NCBI RefSeq assembly: GCF_048128805.1 | Contig: NC_136019.1 | Span: 19,491,381 to 19,555,380 of the forward strand | Length of the DNA stretch: 64,000 nt | Origin: Centroberyx gerrardi | Lineage: Eukaryota; Chordata; Actinopteri; Beryciformes; Berycidae | Direction of reading: 5' to 3' | Part shown: piece by piece, positions 47,443 to 58,886 of the stretch | How positions within the stretch are numbered: the first letter of the stretch is position 1 | Layout: each line of letters begins with the position of its first letter | Program-made: the position numbers and the translations under genes | Notes under the pieces: generated by a model | The model's database searches: none | What the model was told of the DNA's origin: nothing | The model's input: the letters and a program-made list of their open reading frames with translations, nothing else

Positions 47443-48166
47443 TCTCGCGTCTCAAGTTGCTAATCGGATTGTAAACAATGACCGGCGCACGGAAGAGGAA
47501 GTCTTCCGCTGGCTACACCGGAAACCCCGAAATATTGGCCGTCGCCCCCAGAGTCTAATTGTCATCAGACCGATAGACAATGGGTTCCGAGATTGGTCTT
47601 TTACCAGCTTCAGCTTTGAAAAAGAGTGTTCCACTGAAGCAGCTGTAATAGGACTATAGCTGCTAGCTGGCACTTATTTGCCACAGTAACATTAGCTTCA
47701 ACTAAAGCTAGATGCCTCATTTTAACTTCAAAGCTAGCTATCAATAGCTTACCAAAACCATCAATAAAATACGAGATTGATTATAAGCTAGCTAGAGAAA
47801 ATAACACAAAGCTAGCTGGAAAATAGGCTACTTGCTGAATTATTTGTTTGATTTGTTGAGGCAGACAGCAGCAGTTTCACTGCATATAGATGCTGCCTGG
47901 ATGTTGCAGGATGCAATTTATCTATTTTCCTTGACTGCTGCAAAATCATTTTATATCAACTTGGTAAATGAAATTTAGCCAAGTAAAAAATCCTTCATTA
48001 AAGTCTGACCTAACACCAACATAATTTCAAATCAAAATTGATTGAATAGAATGACATGAAAACTGAATGAAGCTGAATGAAAACAATTATTAAGGTACTT
48101 TTAAAGTGGCACGACCTCATCAACCTACACTTACTGTGAACACACACATGTAAACAGACAACACAT

Positions 48167-48213
<47 letters not shown>

Positions 48214-48464
48214 AACACACAGTCTGGTGCTGCCTGGCTGACAGACCAACAGGTAAACAGTGAGTCAGTGCATCAACCAGCTGTTAGGTGTCCCATTGGA
48301 TGAAAAAAGTGAGGGTTTCATGTTTTACTAGGGTGCCCCACAGTAGAAAAGAGACATAATTCATTTGCATTTTTCAGTCATTTTTGCCGTAATGTCACAC
48401 CAGATGGGGTTTGAGCAGCTCAAGTGCCCCTCTGGTGTGACAGTAGGGCAAAAATGAAGCATGG

Positions 48465-49800
48465 AAGGGGCCGGAGCCCCGGTGGTTCAACAGGTGGAAC
48501 GCGTACCATTACAGTTTTTTACAATTGGTTACAAACTTTTCTCAATACTGAGTCCACTTTTTCAAAACTCTTCACACTGTTGTCTGTACCAACACGCAGC
48601 TTGGCACAACAGTTAATTTCACACCCAAAATGCACCAAAACTACCAAAACACTGCATACTTGTGTCAAAGTCAAATAATAGCACTAGTTTTCTCCAACAG
48701 CAACACTTTGTCACTCATAACACAATTACCTAAAAAACGCTAACAACAGGTAACATTACAGTAGATGCGTCATTTTATGGCAATCTTTGATGTAGTAAAT
48801 AATTTTGTGCTCTATAGTTTTTTGTTGTGTGTATATATATTTTTTGTTGTTATTGTTAATTGTATAAGAAATGTGTACATTGTCTTATTTTACAATAAAC
48901 AAAGTTCCCATTACAAAATACAGTAAGAATGGTACCTCTTTATAGAATGTACTACAGTATACTACAGGAACAAGTCATAGGAATGCAACAGGAAAACAGG
49001 AAAAGCTTCAATGTGCTTTTTTTTTTTTTTACCATAAAGTAATTCAAAAATAAAGTAGAGTAAATGAAAATTGCTGTAAGGAAAACAAAAGTCAATACTG
49101 TAATAGTTTGCTCAAAAAACAAAACAAAAAACAAAACATACAAATCATGTTACAGTAGTCCACCCGGTCTCCTGCGTTTGGCCACAGGTTTTCGTCCACA
49201 TCACACCTGTATAGGTGGTAATGAGATGGGACTGAGATGAAATCACCTGTGGTTGGTCTCATTTACATAATTTCAATAATAATTTTTCACTATTTGTCTC
49301 CATAACCATCTTTTTTTAGGATTTTGAATGTATTTCAATGGAATGGGAAGGCAAATTGCTGTCCACTTGAATGTATGTATGGTTTTGAACTTGTAAATTT
49401 AAGTTTTGAAAAGAGTATGTAAGCATTTGCAAAATGGGCTGTAGATACACATGGTTCTGCTGGTGGTCGACTTTGAGTGAGAAAAGAATTCAAGAATTCT
49501 GAAAGTTGTGGTCATTGAATGTCTTTTGTGTTAAACCAATGCATTTTGTGTTAAAGCAAGGCAAGAGTCAGTCACAGTTTGGTCCGCATACACTTCTGTT
49601 GTGTGAAGAGTTTTGAAAAAGTGAGTCTAGCATTGAGACATGCTTGTAACCAATTGTAAAAAACTGTAAAGCAGCGGCACAGGTTTGAATCTGGCCCGTG
49701 CCTCTGCTGCCTGTCATCCCCTCTCTCTGCCCTGTCTGTCCTGTCAATCTCTACTGCCCTGTCAATTAAGTTGAAAATGCCAAAAAAATAATGAAGTATT
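48465..49800 (+). mobile_element. tRNA-derived SINE split by a mariner-like element
   Basis: The left part CCCCGGTGGTTCAACAGGTG looks like the A-box half and GCACAGGTTTGAATCTGGCC the B-box half of a tRNA-like head. The body CTGTCATCCCCTCTCTCTGC follows. Between the halves lies the 1.15-kb element at 48512-49666. The unit D copy is at about 60083-61420. Confidence 0.65.
48512..49666. mobile_element. Mariner/Tc1-like element, about 70-bp terminal inverted repeats
   Basis: The left end CAGTTTTTTACAATTGGTTA and right end TAACCAATTGTAAAAAACTG are inverted and flanked by TA. The inverted repeat extends through TTTTTCAAAACTCTTCACAC. No transposase frame is visible in 1,155 bp, so it is non-autonomous or decayed. 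Confidence 0.8.
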
Positions 49801-50274
49801 GGAAGTGGCCATTAGGGCCTGGACCTACCCTGGTTAAATGAAGGTATATAGCTAAAAAAAAACAGAAAAAAGGGGCACTTCAGCACTCACAGCGAAAAGG
49901 GCAGAGGCCTTTTGCCCCTATGCAGGAATATGAAAACTCAAGAGATGCTCTGGCCTGCTGTCAACAGACTGTTTTGAGAATGCTCAGCATGCAAATGTAT
50001 TGACGCCTGCATGAAACATCATAATACATGTTTGAATAGCAAAAAATGTTGAAGTTGAAATACCCCCCTTCATCACCACATGGAAGCTCAAACTGCGAAG
50101 TGCCTTCAGCTTCAATACTAATCCACCGAGGCTAAAGCCCCTTTATAATTGGAGCATTTTCTGGTCTGTGAGATTTTCAGGTGGCTAAACCTCTTCTGAA
50201 TGGACACATCTCTTTGTGCAAAGCCTTTAAAGGATATTTTATACACAATAATAATTTGGGGATGATGGTGATGC

Positions 50275-50690
50275 TTAGTTTAGTTTATTTGAGAATAAAA
50301 AGCAAGACAGGTGCAATAAACAAAATGCATCTCAGGTTAATTTGACAAGGATAACACAATAAAGTGGCATCAGGCAGGCAGAGACCTCAACAACAAACCA
50401 AACTAAAAACACATATAGCAAAAACAGGTTCAATTAACAATAACCCAATTAGTACAACCAAACCACACAATACCACAACAATTCAATCTGGATTATTCCT
50501 AGGCTAAATATATTTTCAAATTTTCTATGAGCCAGGTTTTGACCTGCTTTTTAAAAAGGTGTGGGTTGGCTCTACCTTTTATGTGCAGTGGGAATTAACT
50601 TATTCCAGTTCTCAGCACCACAAAACTTAAAAGAAAATTTACCGATGTTGGTTTTAAACCTAGGCAAAGATAAGTAAGTATGCAAAGTGT
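50275..50690 (-). mobile_element. LINE 3' fragment, reverse orientation
   Basis: The - strand translates near one end to RFKTNIGKFSFKFCGAENWN, then a broken 'FKKQVKTWLIENL'-like stretch. This 'lg-kSF-y-a...WN-lP' pattern is the C-terminus of LINE reverse transcriptases. The unit D copy is at 61893-62310. Confidence 0.6.
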
Positions 50691-52647
50691 TAGTGAATTG
50701 GACGCAATCTCGATTAGCATGGTCCTGTGTACTAATAACTGTTATGTGGTCAAACTACTGAGATTTACATATAATATACTTTGACCAGCACTATCAGGCG
50801 GCTTTGTGCACAGTTAATGAATCACACACAGTCAACAAAGAGGTGTTTCTCAGTGGGTTTATTACTTTATGTACAGGCATGTCTGTCCCCGAGGTGGAGA
50901 CTGTCTGAGAAATACAATGCAGTAGAAAACGTCTAAGGTGCAAAAACAAACACTGCTGCATGAGCAGAGTCATCTTTTGGATTTCACTCTGAAGTTTTGA
51001 TTCCTCATTTCCTGTGGAGAAAATTTCCCATCAGTGACCATACTGACACCAGAATTTAATTTGGGCAAATAGAGTGAATCTACAGATGGGACGTTCTTCT
51101 CTGTTGCAGCCCCACTTCATGATTTAGACTGACGGGTGCATTTTTACATAAAAATCTTGCCTAGTGCAGCTTTAACGTTAATGCTTTAAATCATTTCTCA
51201 AATTAACATTAGATATTTGTTCTTCAAGATGTCTCGCAGCCATACCAATCCTCTTCCATTATAATTAACACTCGATTACAGTAACATGTTATTTCATGAT
51301 GTTATTTGGCTGATCCTGAGAACAATCCTGCTTTTTGAAATGTGACCCTTGGTTGATCTTATTGCTTAATAGCACAAAATGGTGAGTTAAAAAAAGGTTG
51401 CCATTTCTGTATGTAGTGATACTTATACAAACACCAGCAACACTTATTTTATTTCAATAACAATGTGAATGCTATGCTTGTGTCCTCCTCAACCTCTCTC
51501 ACTGTATGAACAGTTTTTAAATAAATATATTCACATTTTCTATACAAAAAAGGTAAATAAGAACAGGCTGATTTGAGGGGTGGGGCGGTTTATGTGTCGT
51601 TCTTCAGCTCCCATTCCTGTGAAACAAACACAGAGAGACACAGTTTGCATGCTGTTACATGTTTTCCTTGAATCTGTCTATGATGCGGATCAGTTTGTTT
51701 TTCATATTCTATATATATCGTATTGCGTGGGTGCATGAGGGCCTTATCTGCACATATGAGGAAAAATGCAAATATGTATTTTGTGCTGCTATTCAGTGTT
51801 ATTACATTACGACCATTTCCATGCCAAAAATAAATAAATAAATAAAAATATTCAGCTTTTCCCCCAAATATTATTTTTGTCAGGGTGGAAAAGCCTCTGA
51901 AAGAGCATTTAGACCATGGGACACTAAACTATCCAGTGAAACCCAGGACTTCCGGCATTATTCTGACTGTCTGTGGCTGGTTTGAGGGAGCTGCTTCGCC
52001 TCTCCTCCGCTCTCAACACTGCCAGACAGCTTTGCTTGGCACAGCTGGTCACATCTCTGTTTCTCTACCCTGCTTCCAAACAACTCCTGAAGCAAGCTGC
52101 CCCTGTGAGTAAGAGAATCACAGTGTGGTCTGAAGAAGCTCAGTGTGTGTGACCAGTTACATCAGCACCTGCATTGATAACATAGTACCCACGTTACCCA
52201 TACGTACATACCCCAATCAAAAGCCCCGGATAAACAGTCAGGTACGGCCCATGTTGCTGCTTTCAAATCAGGCAACGCTGAGGACTATAAGAAAGCAAGG
52301 TATGGCCTCCGAAGAAGAGTTAAAGATGTTAAGAAGCAGTACAGACAAAAACTGGAGGACTACTACTCTGTCTCTGATGCCCGTCATATGTGACAAGGCC
52401 TGCAACATATCACAGACTACAGGAGCAGGAGCTGTGAGGTAGCCACCATCTATGCCTCCCTACCAGACCAACTTAACATCTTCTGTGCTCGCTTCAAAGC
52501 TTCTAACACTGAGACACAGAGGACATCCCAAGCTGCTACTGGAACACAGCAGCCAACACTAACAGTCTCCTCTGCTGAAGTATACAAGACCCTGAGGAGA
52601 GTTAACCCACGCAAGGCTGGGGGCCCAGACAAAATACCCGGACGGGT

Positions 52648-53502
52648 CCCCTCTAGACCCCATAGCGCCCGAGAGCGCCCGTCATTTTTAAATCGTTTAA
52701 AATGTACCAAAAACTGAAAATCAAGTTATCAGCTTTGTTTTATATATACTTCAAGTTGTCATCAATGAACAGGAACCGGAAAATTTAGCTGGTGACACAG
52801 ACGTTTGATTTTCCCCGGGTGTAGTCGTCCTCCACCGGTAGATCTAAAAATGGCTTCGCCGGCTAAGCGTCACGCTTTTTCAACCTTCTGGAAGCTGTCA
52901 GATTGTGCTGTGAGACAGAACCTGACCCGCCGTATGTAGTGGAAAGTTACGAAGACATTGTGAGTTGAAGTCTTTTGATCGAAATCGCTTGTTCTTGCTC
53001 GATAAAACAAGACACAAGATCACCTTCACTAAACAGCGGGACCTACCGCCGGAGACGGACGCTGTTTTCCGGGAGGCGGTACGCCGAAGAGTCGGTAGGA
53101 GGACTGGCCGGGTTGAGGCGACTTTTATCCATATAAGTTTGGCAACTTGTTCCATATTTGTTTGGCGACTACTACTGTCTGACCTTATTACTGTGTGGGT
53201 TGAGGCGCTGGAGGTTTTGTATGGATTTTGAAAGCTTATCGTTAGCCAAGATAGGAAGGATCTGTTTTGTTGTCATACTTTGAATGACACTGAAGGAGAC
53301 GCCCTGCATCGCCTTGCCATGTATTTGGTACCAAATTAAAGGGAAAGTTGTCTTTTTTTAAATGGAAAAACTTGTGATTGTCAATTTCTTTTTATTTTTT
53401 AGATATAGCTGTTTGTTTGGAATGAGCAAGAAAATGCTGATTTAAGTGAGAATTCCCAGTGAACTGCAGCAACATTCTAGAATTGTACTGGGGTCTAGAG
53501 GG
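52648..53502. mobile_element. DNA transposon inside the LINE (CCCCTCTAGACCCC ends)
   Basis: CCCTCTAGACCCC on the left and GGGGTCTAGAGGG on the right are perfect inverted ends, and TTAA follows on the right (53503-53506). The LINE frame resumes at once after it. The left TTAA is missing or mutated. TTAA suggests a piggyBac-like element; the 855 bp show no intact transposase. Confidence 0.7.
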
Positions 53503-53791
53503 TTAAGGTGTGTGCATCAGAACTGGCAGACATCTTCACTGATACCTTCAAACTATCCCTTGCCCAGGCCACTGTCCCCACCTGCTTCAAAACAACCACT
53601 ATCATTCCAGTCCCAAAGAAAAAGCCAGTGACTTGTCTGAATGACTATAGGCCAGTAGCACTCACTCCAATAATTATGAAGTGTTTTGAGCGGGTAGTCC
53701 TAGCCCACATCCAGAACAATATACCGTACACATTAGACCCCCTGCAGTTTGCTTATCGCTCACATAGGTCCACAGAGGATGCTATTTCCAC

Positions 53792-54932
53792 TAGGGATGC
53801 ACCGATACAGTTTTTTTACTGCCGATCCGATAACGATACCAGAATTTTGAGTATCAACCGATACCGAGTACCGATCCGATATTGACCCCTTTTTTTCTTC
53901 TGTAATTACACAGCTGCATACAACATGTAAATAATATGGGAACAATCATTTTATTGTTAAAAAAAAGAAAAGCAGCAGGCCAAAAGAACTGACCAAAATA
54001 GGAATGACAGTTCCTAGGATATATAAAAGACTGCTGCAATATAGGGATACAGTGCAAAAAAACTCACAAAAGTGCAAAAGAGCAATAAACTGACCAGTGC
54101 ATACTGCTACAAAACAATATTGAAACAACCATACAGCCTTTGCTTATATTTTTTTTCCTCTTCTTTAGTGTGAATAACTGACAGAAAAAATACTGCTACA
54201 CATAGGCTTTTTCTGGGCATAACATCCAGTGTGTGCCAAGTCTAGTCTAGTTTTAATCACTTAAGGACAAGGGGCAGGTTTTTCTTCAGAAACAGAAGCA
54301 TCTCACCTCTCTCTGCTGTCAGCCTGTTCCTCCGTTCACTGACAGTGTTGACAGTCACTGACGCTGACGCACGCACAGGTCGCATCAGCATCATCAGCGC
54401 GGTAGCATTAGCTTTAGCCCCCATCTCCAAAAAGCTTTGTTTTGTGAAAACGGAAGACTTAATTGAAACCTTTATGGTGGCGTGTATGTGATACTAAGCC
54501 CAAGGACACTCGATGTAAGTTTGAGCTAAGGAGCAGGCGTTTGGAAGGCGTCGCCAGATGACGTTCTTGGTAAAGTGAGTTGGATAAAGATCTTTGGGAT
54601 GCTAGTAATGGCATAGCCATCTAGTAATACCATAGCCATCTAGCATCCCTTTGGGGCTAAAATAATTCCCAACCGCTGACATGTTTACATCAGCACATTG
54701 CCTGCACGCTCGCTTTCTTTTTCCAACTTCTTCACTCACTCGTGTCGCGTCACGTGCAAACTCAGGCATGTTTTACGGCAGGCGACTACGCCCGTTTATT
54801 ACTCTGGGGGCTCAAACTGATTGCTCTGGATCGGATCGGATTATAACGTTAGCTGCCACCGATGTCCGATCCAGCATTTTAGGCCAATATCGGCCCGATA
54901 CCGATACCAAGTATCGGATCGGTGCATCCCTA
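53792..54932. mobile_element. hAT element inside the LINE, perfect 8-bp duplication
   Basis: Ends TAGGGATGCACCGATAC and GATCGGTGCATCCCTA are inverted. Both flanks are ATTTCCAC (53784-53791, 54933-54940). Removing the element and one repeat restores the LINE reading frame from RSTEDAIST into AIHTALSHL. It is 1,141 bp with no complete transposase. Confidence 0.9.
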
Positions 54933-55990
54933 ATTTCCACAGCCATCCACACAGCCCTCTCCCATTTGGAAAAAAAGGAAAGTTATGTATGAATGCTGTT
55001 TGTAATCTACTGTATAGCTCGGCATTCAACACAATCACCCCTTCCAAACTCACAGACAAACTGTACAGCTGTGGCTTGGCCCCCACTCTCTGTGACTGGA
55101 TCTTGGACTTTCTCACAGGCAGACCCCAGTTTGGGAATCTCACCTCCAGGACAATAGAGATGAACACCGCCACTCCCCAGGGATGAGTACTCAGCCCCAT
55201 GCTCTACAGTCTGTCCACCCACAACTGTGTTGCCACCCATGATAACAACATGATCATTAAATTTGCTGACGACATCACGGTTATAGGCATGATTACGGGA
55301 GGCGGCAGACCTAGTGTCATGGTGTGATGAGAACAAGCTATCCATGAACGTGAGCAAGACAGTTTCTACCCCCAGGCCATTAGACTGATGAACAGCTCCC
55401 ACCTGGTCTTGGCCTTCCTGAGGACGTGTCCCCGGACTGGCGAGGCCTTCTGGCCGCCCTGCCCGGCCGCACCGTTTCAAGCCAGGAGGGTAAGCTGTCC
55501 CTCTAGTCAATTGTTTTTGATTCCAATAGCAAATTAAAAAATTATTGGGTTGTCACATCAAAACATCTTTATTAAAACTATTTTTGGCTTATTTTTTCAA
55601 TAGTTTTTCGCATAACATTAATAGTAAACAAGAACAGTAGTAAAACGTTCTTGCATGTCATTTTGCAAGCCAACCTGAGCTAAATGTGACATTGCTTGAC
55701 ATTACAAGTAACATTACTTGCAAAGTCTTGAAAATAAAAGATTCAAAGCCAAATTATTTAAAAATGGACATTGCTGCAAACTAAATGCAAATGTTTTTCG
55801 TAAACAAACTGCTATCCAGCAGCAACAAATAGGCTTTGTGTACACTCTAGGCTATTAAACATTTATTTCAATATTCCCCTACAACTCAATATTCCATGAC
55901 TTAACTTTTTTTTATTGAACCAACCTGACGACACATCACTAGAAAACTAAGAACAAGCTGAACATGAGCAGAATATGTACAAAAGATGAA

Positions 55991-56032
<42 letters not shown>

Positions 56033-57106
56033 TCTCACTCTCTCTCTCTCCCCCAGCATGGCTATCCATCATGTCTCTCTCCTCCCTGTGTCCCTGAGTA
56101 ACCTTTGTTTGTTTGGAGACCATTTTTCTGACCCCGGTGCTGCTGCTTGGCTGGATAAACAGTTGGTTTACAACTGTTGTTAAATCTTAACAGTTTTTTT
56201 AAATTTGTTAGTATAAGTTACATTTACATTTGATATTATTTATATACATTTTTTGGTAATTTTTTTAAAAGTATATTTGTACTTTGGACTCTATGATGAT
56301 GCTACTCCTAATCTAGTAATATTTATAGTTTACAGCTGAAAATGGTTTGCTTTATTAAAACATGTTTTCAACTGTTTGTCTATCAGTAATGGGTGACATA
56401 GATCATAACAAAGGGCTGTAGAAAAAAAAAGGTGTTGAATGTAATCGCACTATTTTCATGCAGAATTGACTGTTCCACCCAGGGGTATAATCTATTCAAG
56501 CAGAAACTGTTAAGTGAGTGCCAAACTATTTTATTTTTAAAAAATAAATAGCTAGATTTTGTTCACTCTGTCATAGACTTCAATGGAACAGGAGCCACAA
56601 ACTGGAATCCAATGGAATCTATTTTATTCAAAGCTTCAGAATGAGGTATGTTGTATCGGTATAATGTATAATGACTGGTGTTTGAGGCAAACTCTTTTTA
56701 TTTTCTTATAAAATTCTATGCAATCCCTTGCAATACTGTGTGGGTGTTTACACAGAGTGTGGCATGGAGTCTATGACTGGTGGTGTATCGCTGAGCATGT
56801 GGGCCAGTTTGAGTGAAAAACGTCCAGGGCCATTTTATATTCCCAGTCTGTCCCTGACTGGAGGTACAGTATGGGATGTGGATTTCTGTGGATACAGAGC
56901 AGGCCAGATCAAAAGAGCAATCACAAGTAAAAAAAATTCTGTGTGGAGGTTGAAGTCACCTAAAAGAGTTAGAGGTGTCCCATCTTAAGAAAATCTGCTA
57001 TCAGTGGTTCAACTAGAGTTTGCTGGGTTATATGAATAACAAATAACGTTTTTTTGATGCAATTCAGTATTCTATCTTCTCAACCAAAGTACAGCAAACC
57101 ACTCAC

Positions 57107-58886
57107 CAGGGAAGCTGTAGCAGACAAAGTAAAGTCTGTAATGACAAGGTATTGCTCTCCATTTGAATGAGTTCCGTTTGTTTGCAACAGCACACATCTC
57201 ATTGGACAAGCTCCAATAATGTGGGTCGTCCCAGTAAGTGAAGGAGGAGTCGCTCCCATCAGACCAGCGACTCGGAGGCTCTCTGTACAGGCCAATCCAG
57301 GCCCAGTCTCCCTGTGGCACCAACTTCTGGATCTCCTGGTTCTCAGTCTGGCTCCTAACACTGGCCAAGTCTATGAAGTTCTCCTTGCAGTACCTCTGAG
57401 CACTGGACCAATTCATTCGATCATTTATAACAACAAATTGGGGATCCATCGTTGTTCCTACAGTTAGATTTTGGCAAAGAAAATGATGAGTCCTTTGGAA
57501 AGGAATTCAAACCTACCATCAAACTTAAAGAAATGCCCCAGTTCATATCTGGGCTTGGTTTAAGCTAGACTTCATAATCATCTTCATGGGCAGAAAGCAG
57601 AAAATGCTTTACTATGTTCTTACCGTTATAACAGATGAATGGATAATTTGTGTTGCAATCGTGATCACTCCATCCCCCATTGTCTCTGATGTTCACACAA
57701 AACTGACGACCCCTATAATTATCAGGTTGATTGAAGTCTATGTTCCAGTTCCTGTAGTCAGCCCCACCCTCTGGGTAGTAAGACGCATCTGAAAAAGACC
57801 ACCTCCAATCAATTACATCGCGCAGGCCAATCCAGACCGACCCAACGCTACCTAATTCTTTAACTGTGTTGATGAGGTGGTTCATTTCTTCCATATTGTC
57901 TATGGTGGCCAGGTCTGTGTATTTCTCTCTGCAGTAGCTCTGGGCTTCGGTCCAGTTCTTTGGTTCAGCAACATAGTGGTACTGACGAGGAAGGCATGTG
58001 GAGAAGGTGTGCCACCCTGTGAGGACAAAGTCTGTATGAGTGCTGTGAGGCTGTAGAGCTAGGTTTGCATCCACACTCTAAAGTCTGTGTCAACATACAT
58101 GGCCACAAGTTATTTACATCTTTTAACATGTCAGGTAATGTGCTTGAGTTGCTCAAACTGACATCATGGTACTTTATCTCAGAGAGAATCAGCAGTATGG
58201 TAACAAGAATAAGAAAATCACCAGGGCCGGCCCCAGGGTTTTGGTGGCCCTAAACAAGAAATGTGTGGCCCTAAACAAGAAATGTGTGGCCCTATAACAC
58301 TAAACATTACACATGCGCAGCTGACCGGATAAACACATTTCCTTGCTTACAGCAGTCATCACATATGGAATGAAACTGTACAGCCCCTTTCATACCAAAG
58401 CAATGAGCTGGGTAAAAGTTAGAACTGGTGGTGTGAAAGGGTCTAACCAGGTGATCTCAGTAATGCAACCCTGGAATAGACTTTTTATTAGGCATTCAAA
58501 AAGTTGTTATAGTCTGAAAACTATTCCAAGCTTACTCAGAGGGATACAATTGTTGACAACTGTCTTGTGCAGTACAGTGTAATCTATCAAGACAAAAAAG
58601 ATATAGATCATGTAAGGTTAGCTAGTTAATTATAAGCCTGTGTACTCGGATGTGTGTGTATGAGGCCTCATGTGTGGCCCTAAAAGAGCGCTTAAACTGT
58701 TTATGTCTGGGGCCGGCTCTGCAAATCACTATTGTACATAGAATTGTGTATTGTATTACAATAACACAATGCAAAGTTGTGAACAATATTATATCAGTAT
58801 TATTCAGTAATATGCACAATTTGACCTTAACAAAGATTTCACTGACCTGAGAGAAAGAAGATACCCAACAAGACCTTTTCCTTCAT
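57107..58886 (-). CDS. C-type lectin-like copy D, first three exons only
   Basis: Exons: 58886-58847 (signal peptide), 58016-57624 (CTLD1), 57457-57107 (CTLD2); 784 nt, open. CTLD1 is identical in protein to copy C, including QPD and WSDHDC. CTLD2 differs at three residues: PPSRWS for PQSRWS and DDPHYWS for DDPPYYS. No tail exons follow; downstream at 55927 the unit boundary is reached, and beyond it lie AT-rich sequence and the broken LINE. A transcript would therefore end in intron sequence, use a cryptic exon or read on into copy C. The phase-1 donor at 57107 is intact (CCTG|GTGAGT). Functional status is unknown. Confidence 0.75.
58222..58721. mobile_element. hAT-type element in intron 1 of lectin D
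   Basis: Same insertion as in copies B and C, but 500 bp long because CTAAACAAGAAATGTGTGGC and one more base are duplicated in tandem near its left end. Confidence 0.87.

Larger units (their letters stand above)
52150..55510 (+). pseudogene. Broken non-LTR reverse transcriptase (LINE) with two insertions
   Basis: Three pieces form one LINE. 52255-52647 gives AAFKSGNAEDYKKARYGLRR and VNPRKAGGPDKIPGRV. 53507-53791 gives [18 protein letters not shown] and [20 protein letters not shown]. 54933-55290 gives LCDWILDFLTGRPQFGN and KFADDI, the catalytic Asp pair. It is dead: a frameshift lies near 54985, an in-frame TGA replaces the Cys after PQG at 55184-55186, and sequence after FADD is deleted. 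The CR1/L2/Rex1 group is likely, but the clade is not certain. Confidence 0.85.
44142..55926. repeat. Tandem segmental duplication, first unit (11.785 kb)
   Basis: Sequence from GACGACACATCACTAGAAAA at 44142 repeats nearly base for base from 55927 to the window end. Offsets vary between 11,618 and 11,806 because of a few small indels. The unit holds lectin C exons 1-3, a hAT element, the SINE/mariner, a reverse LINE and a broken forward LINE. It excludes lectin C exons 4-5. Confidence 0.92.
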
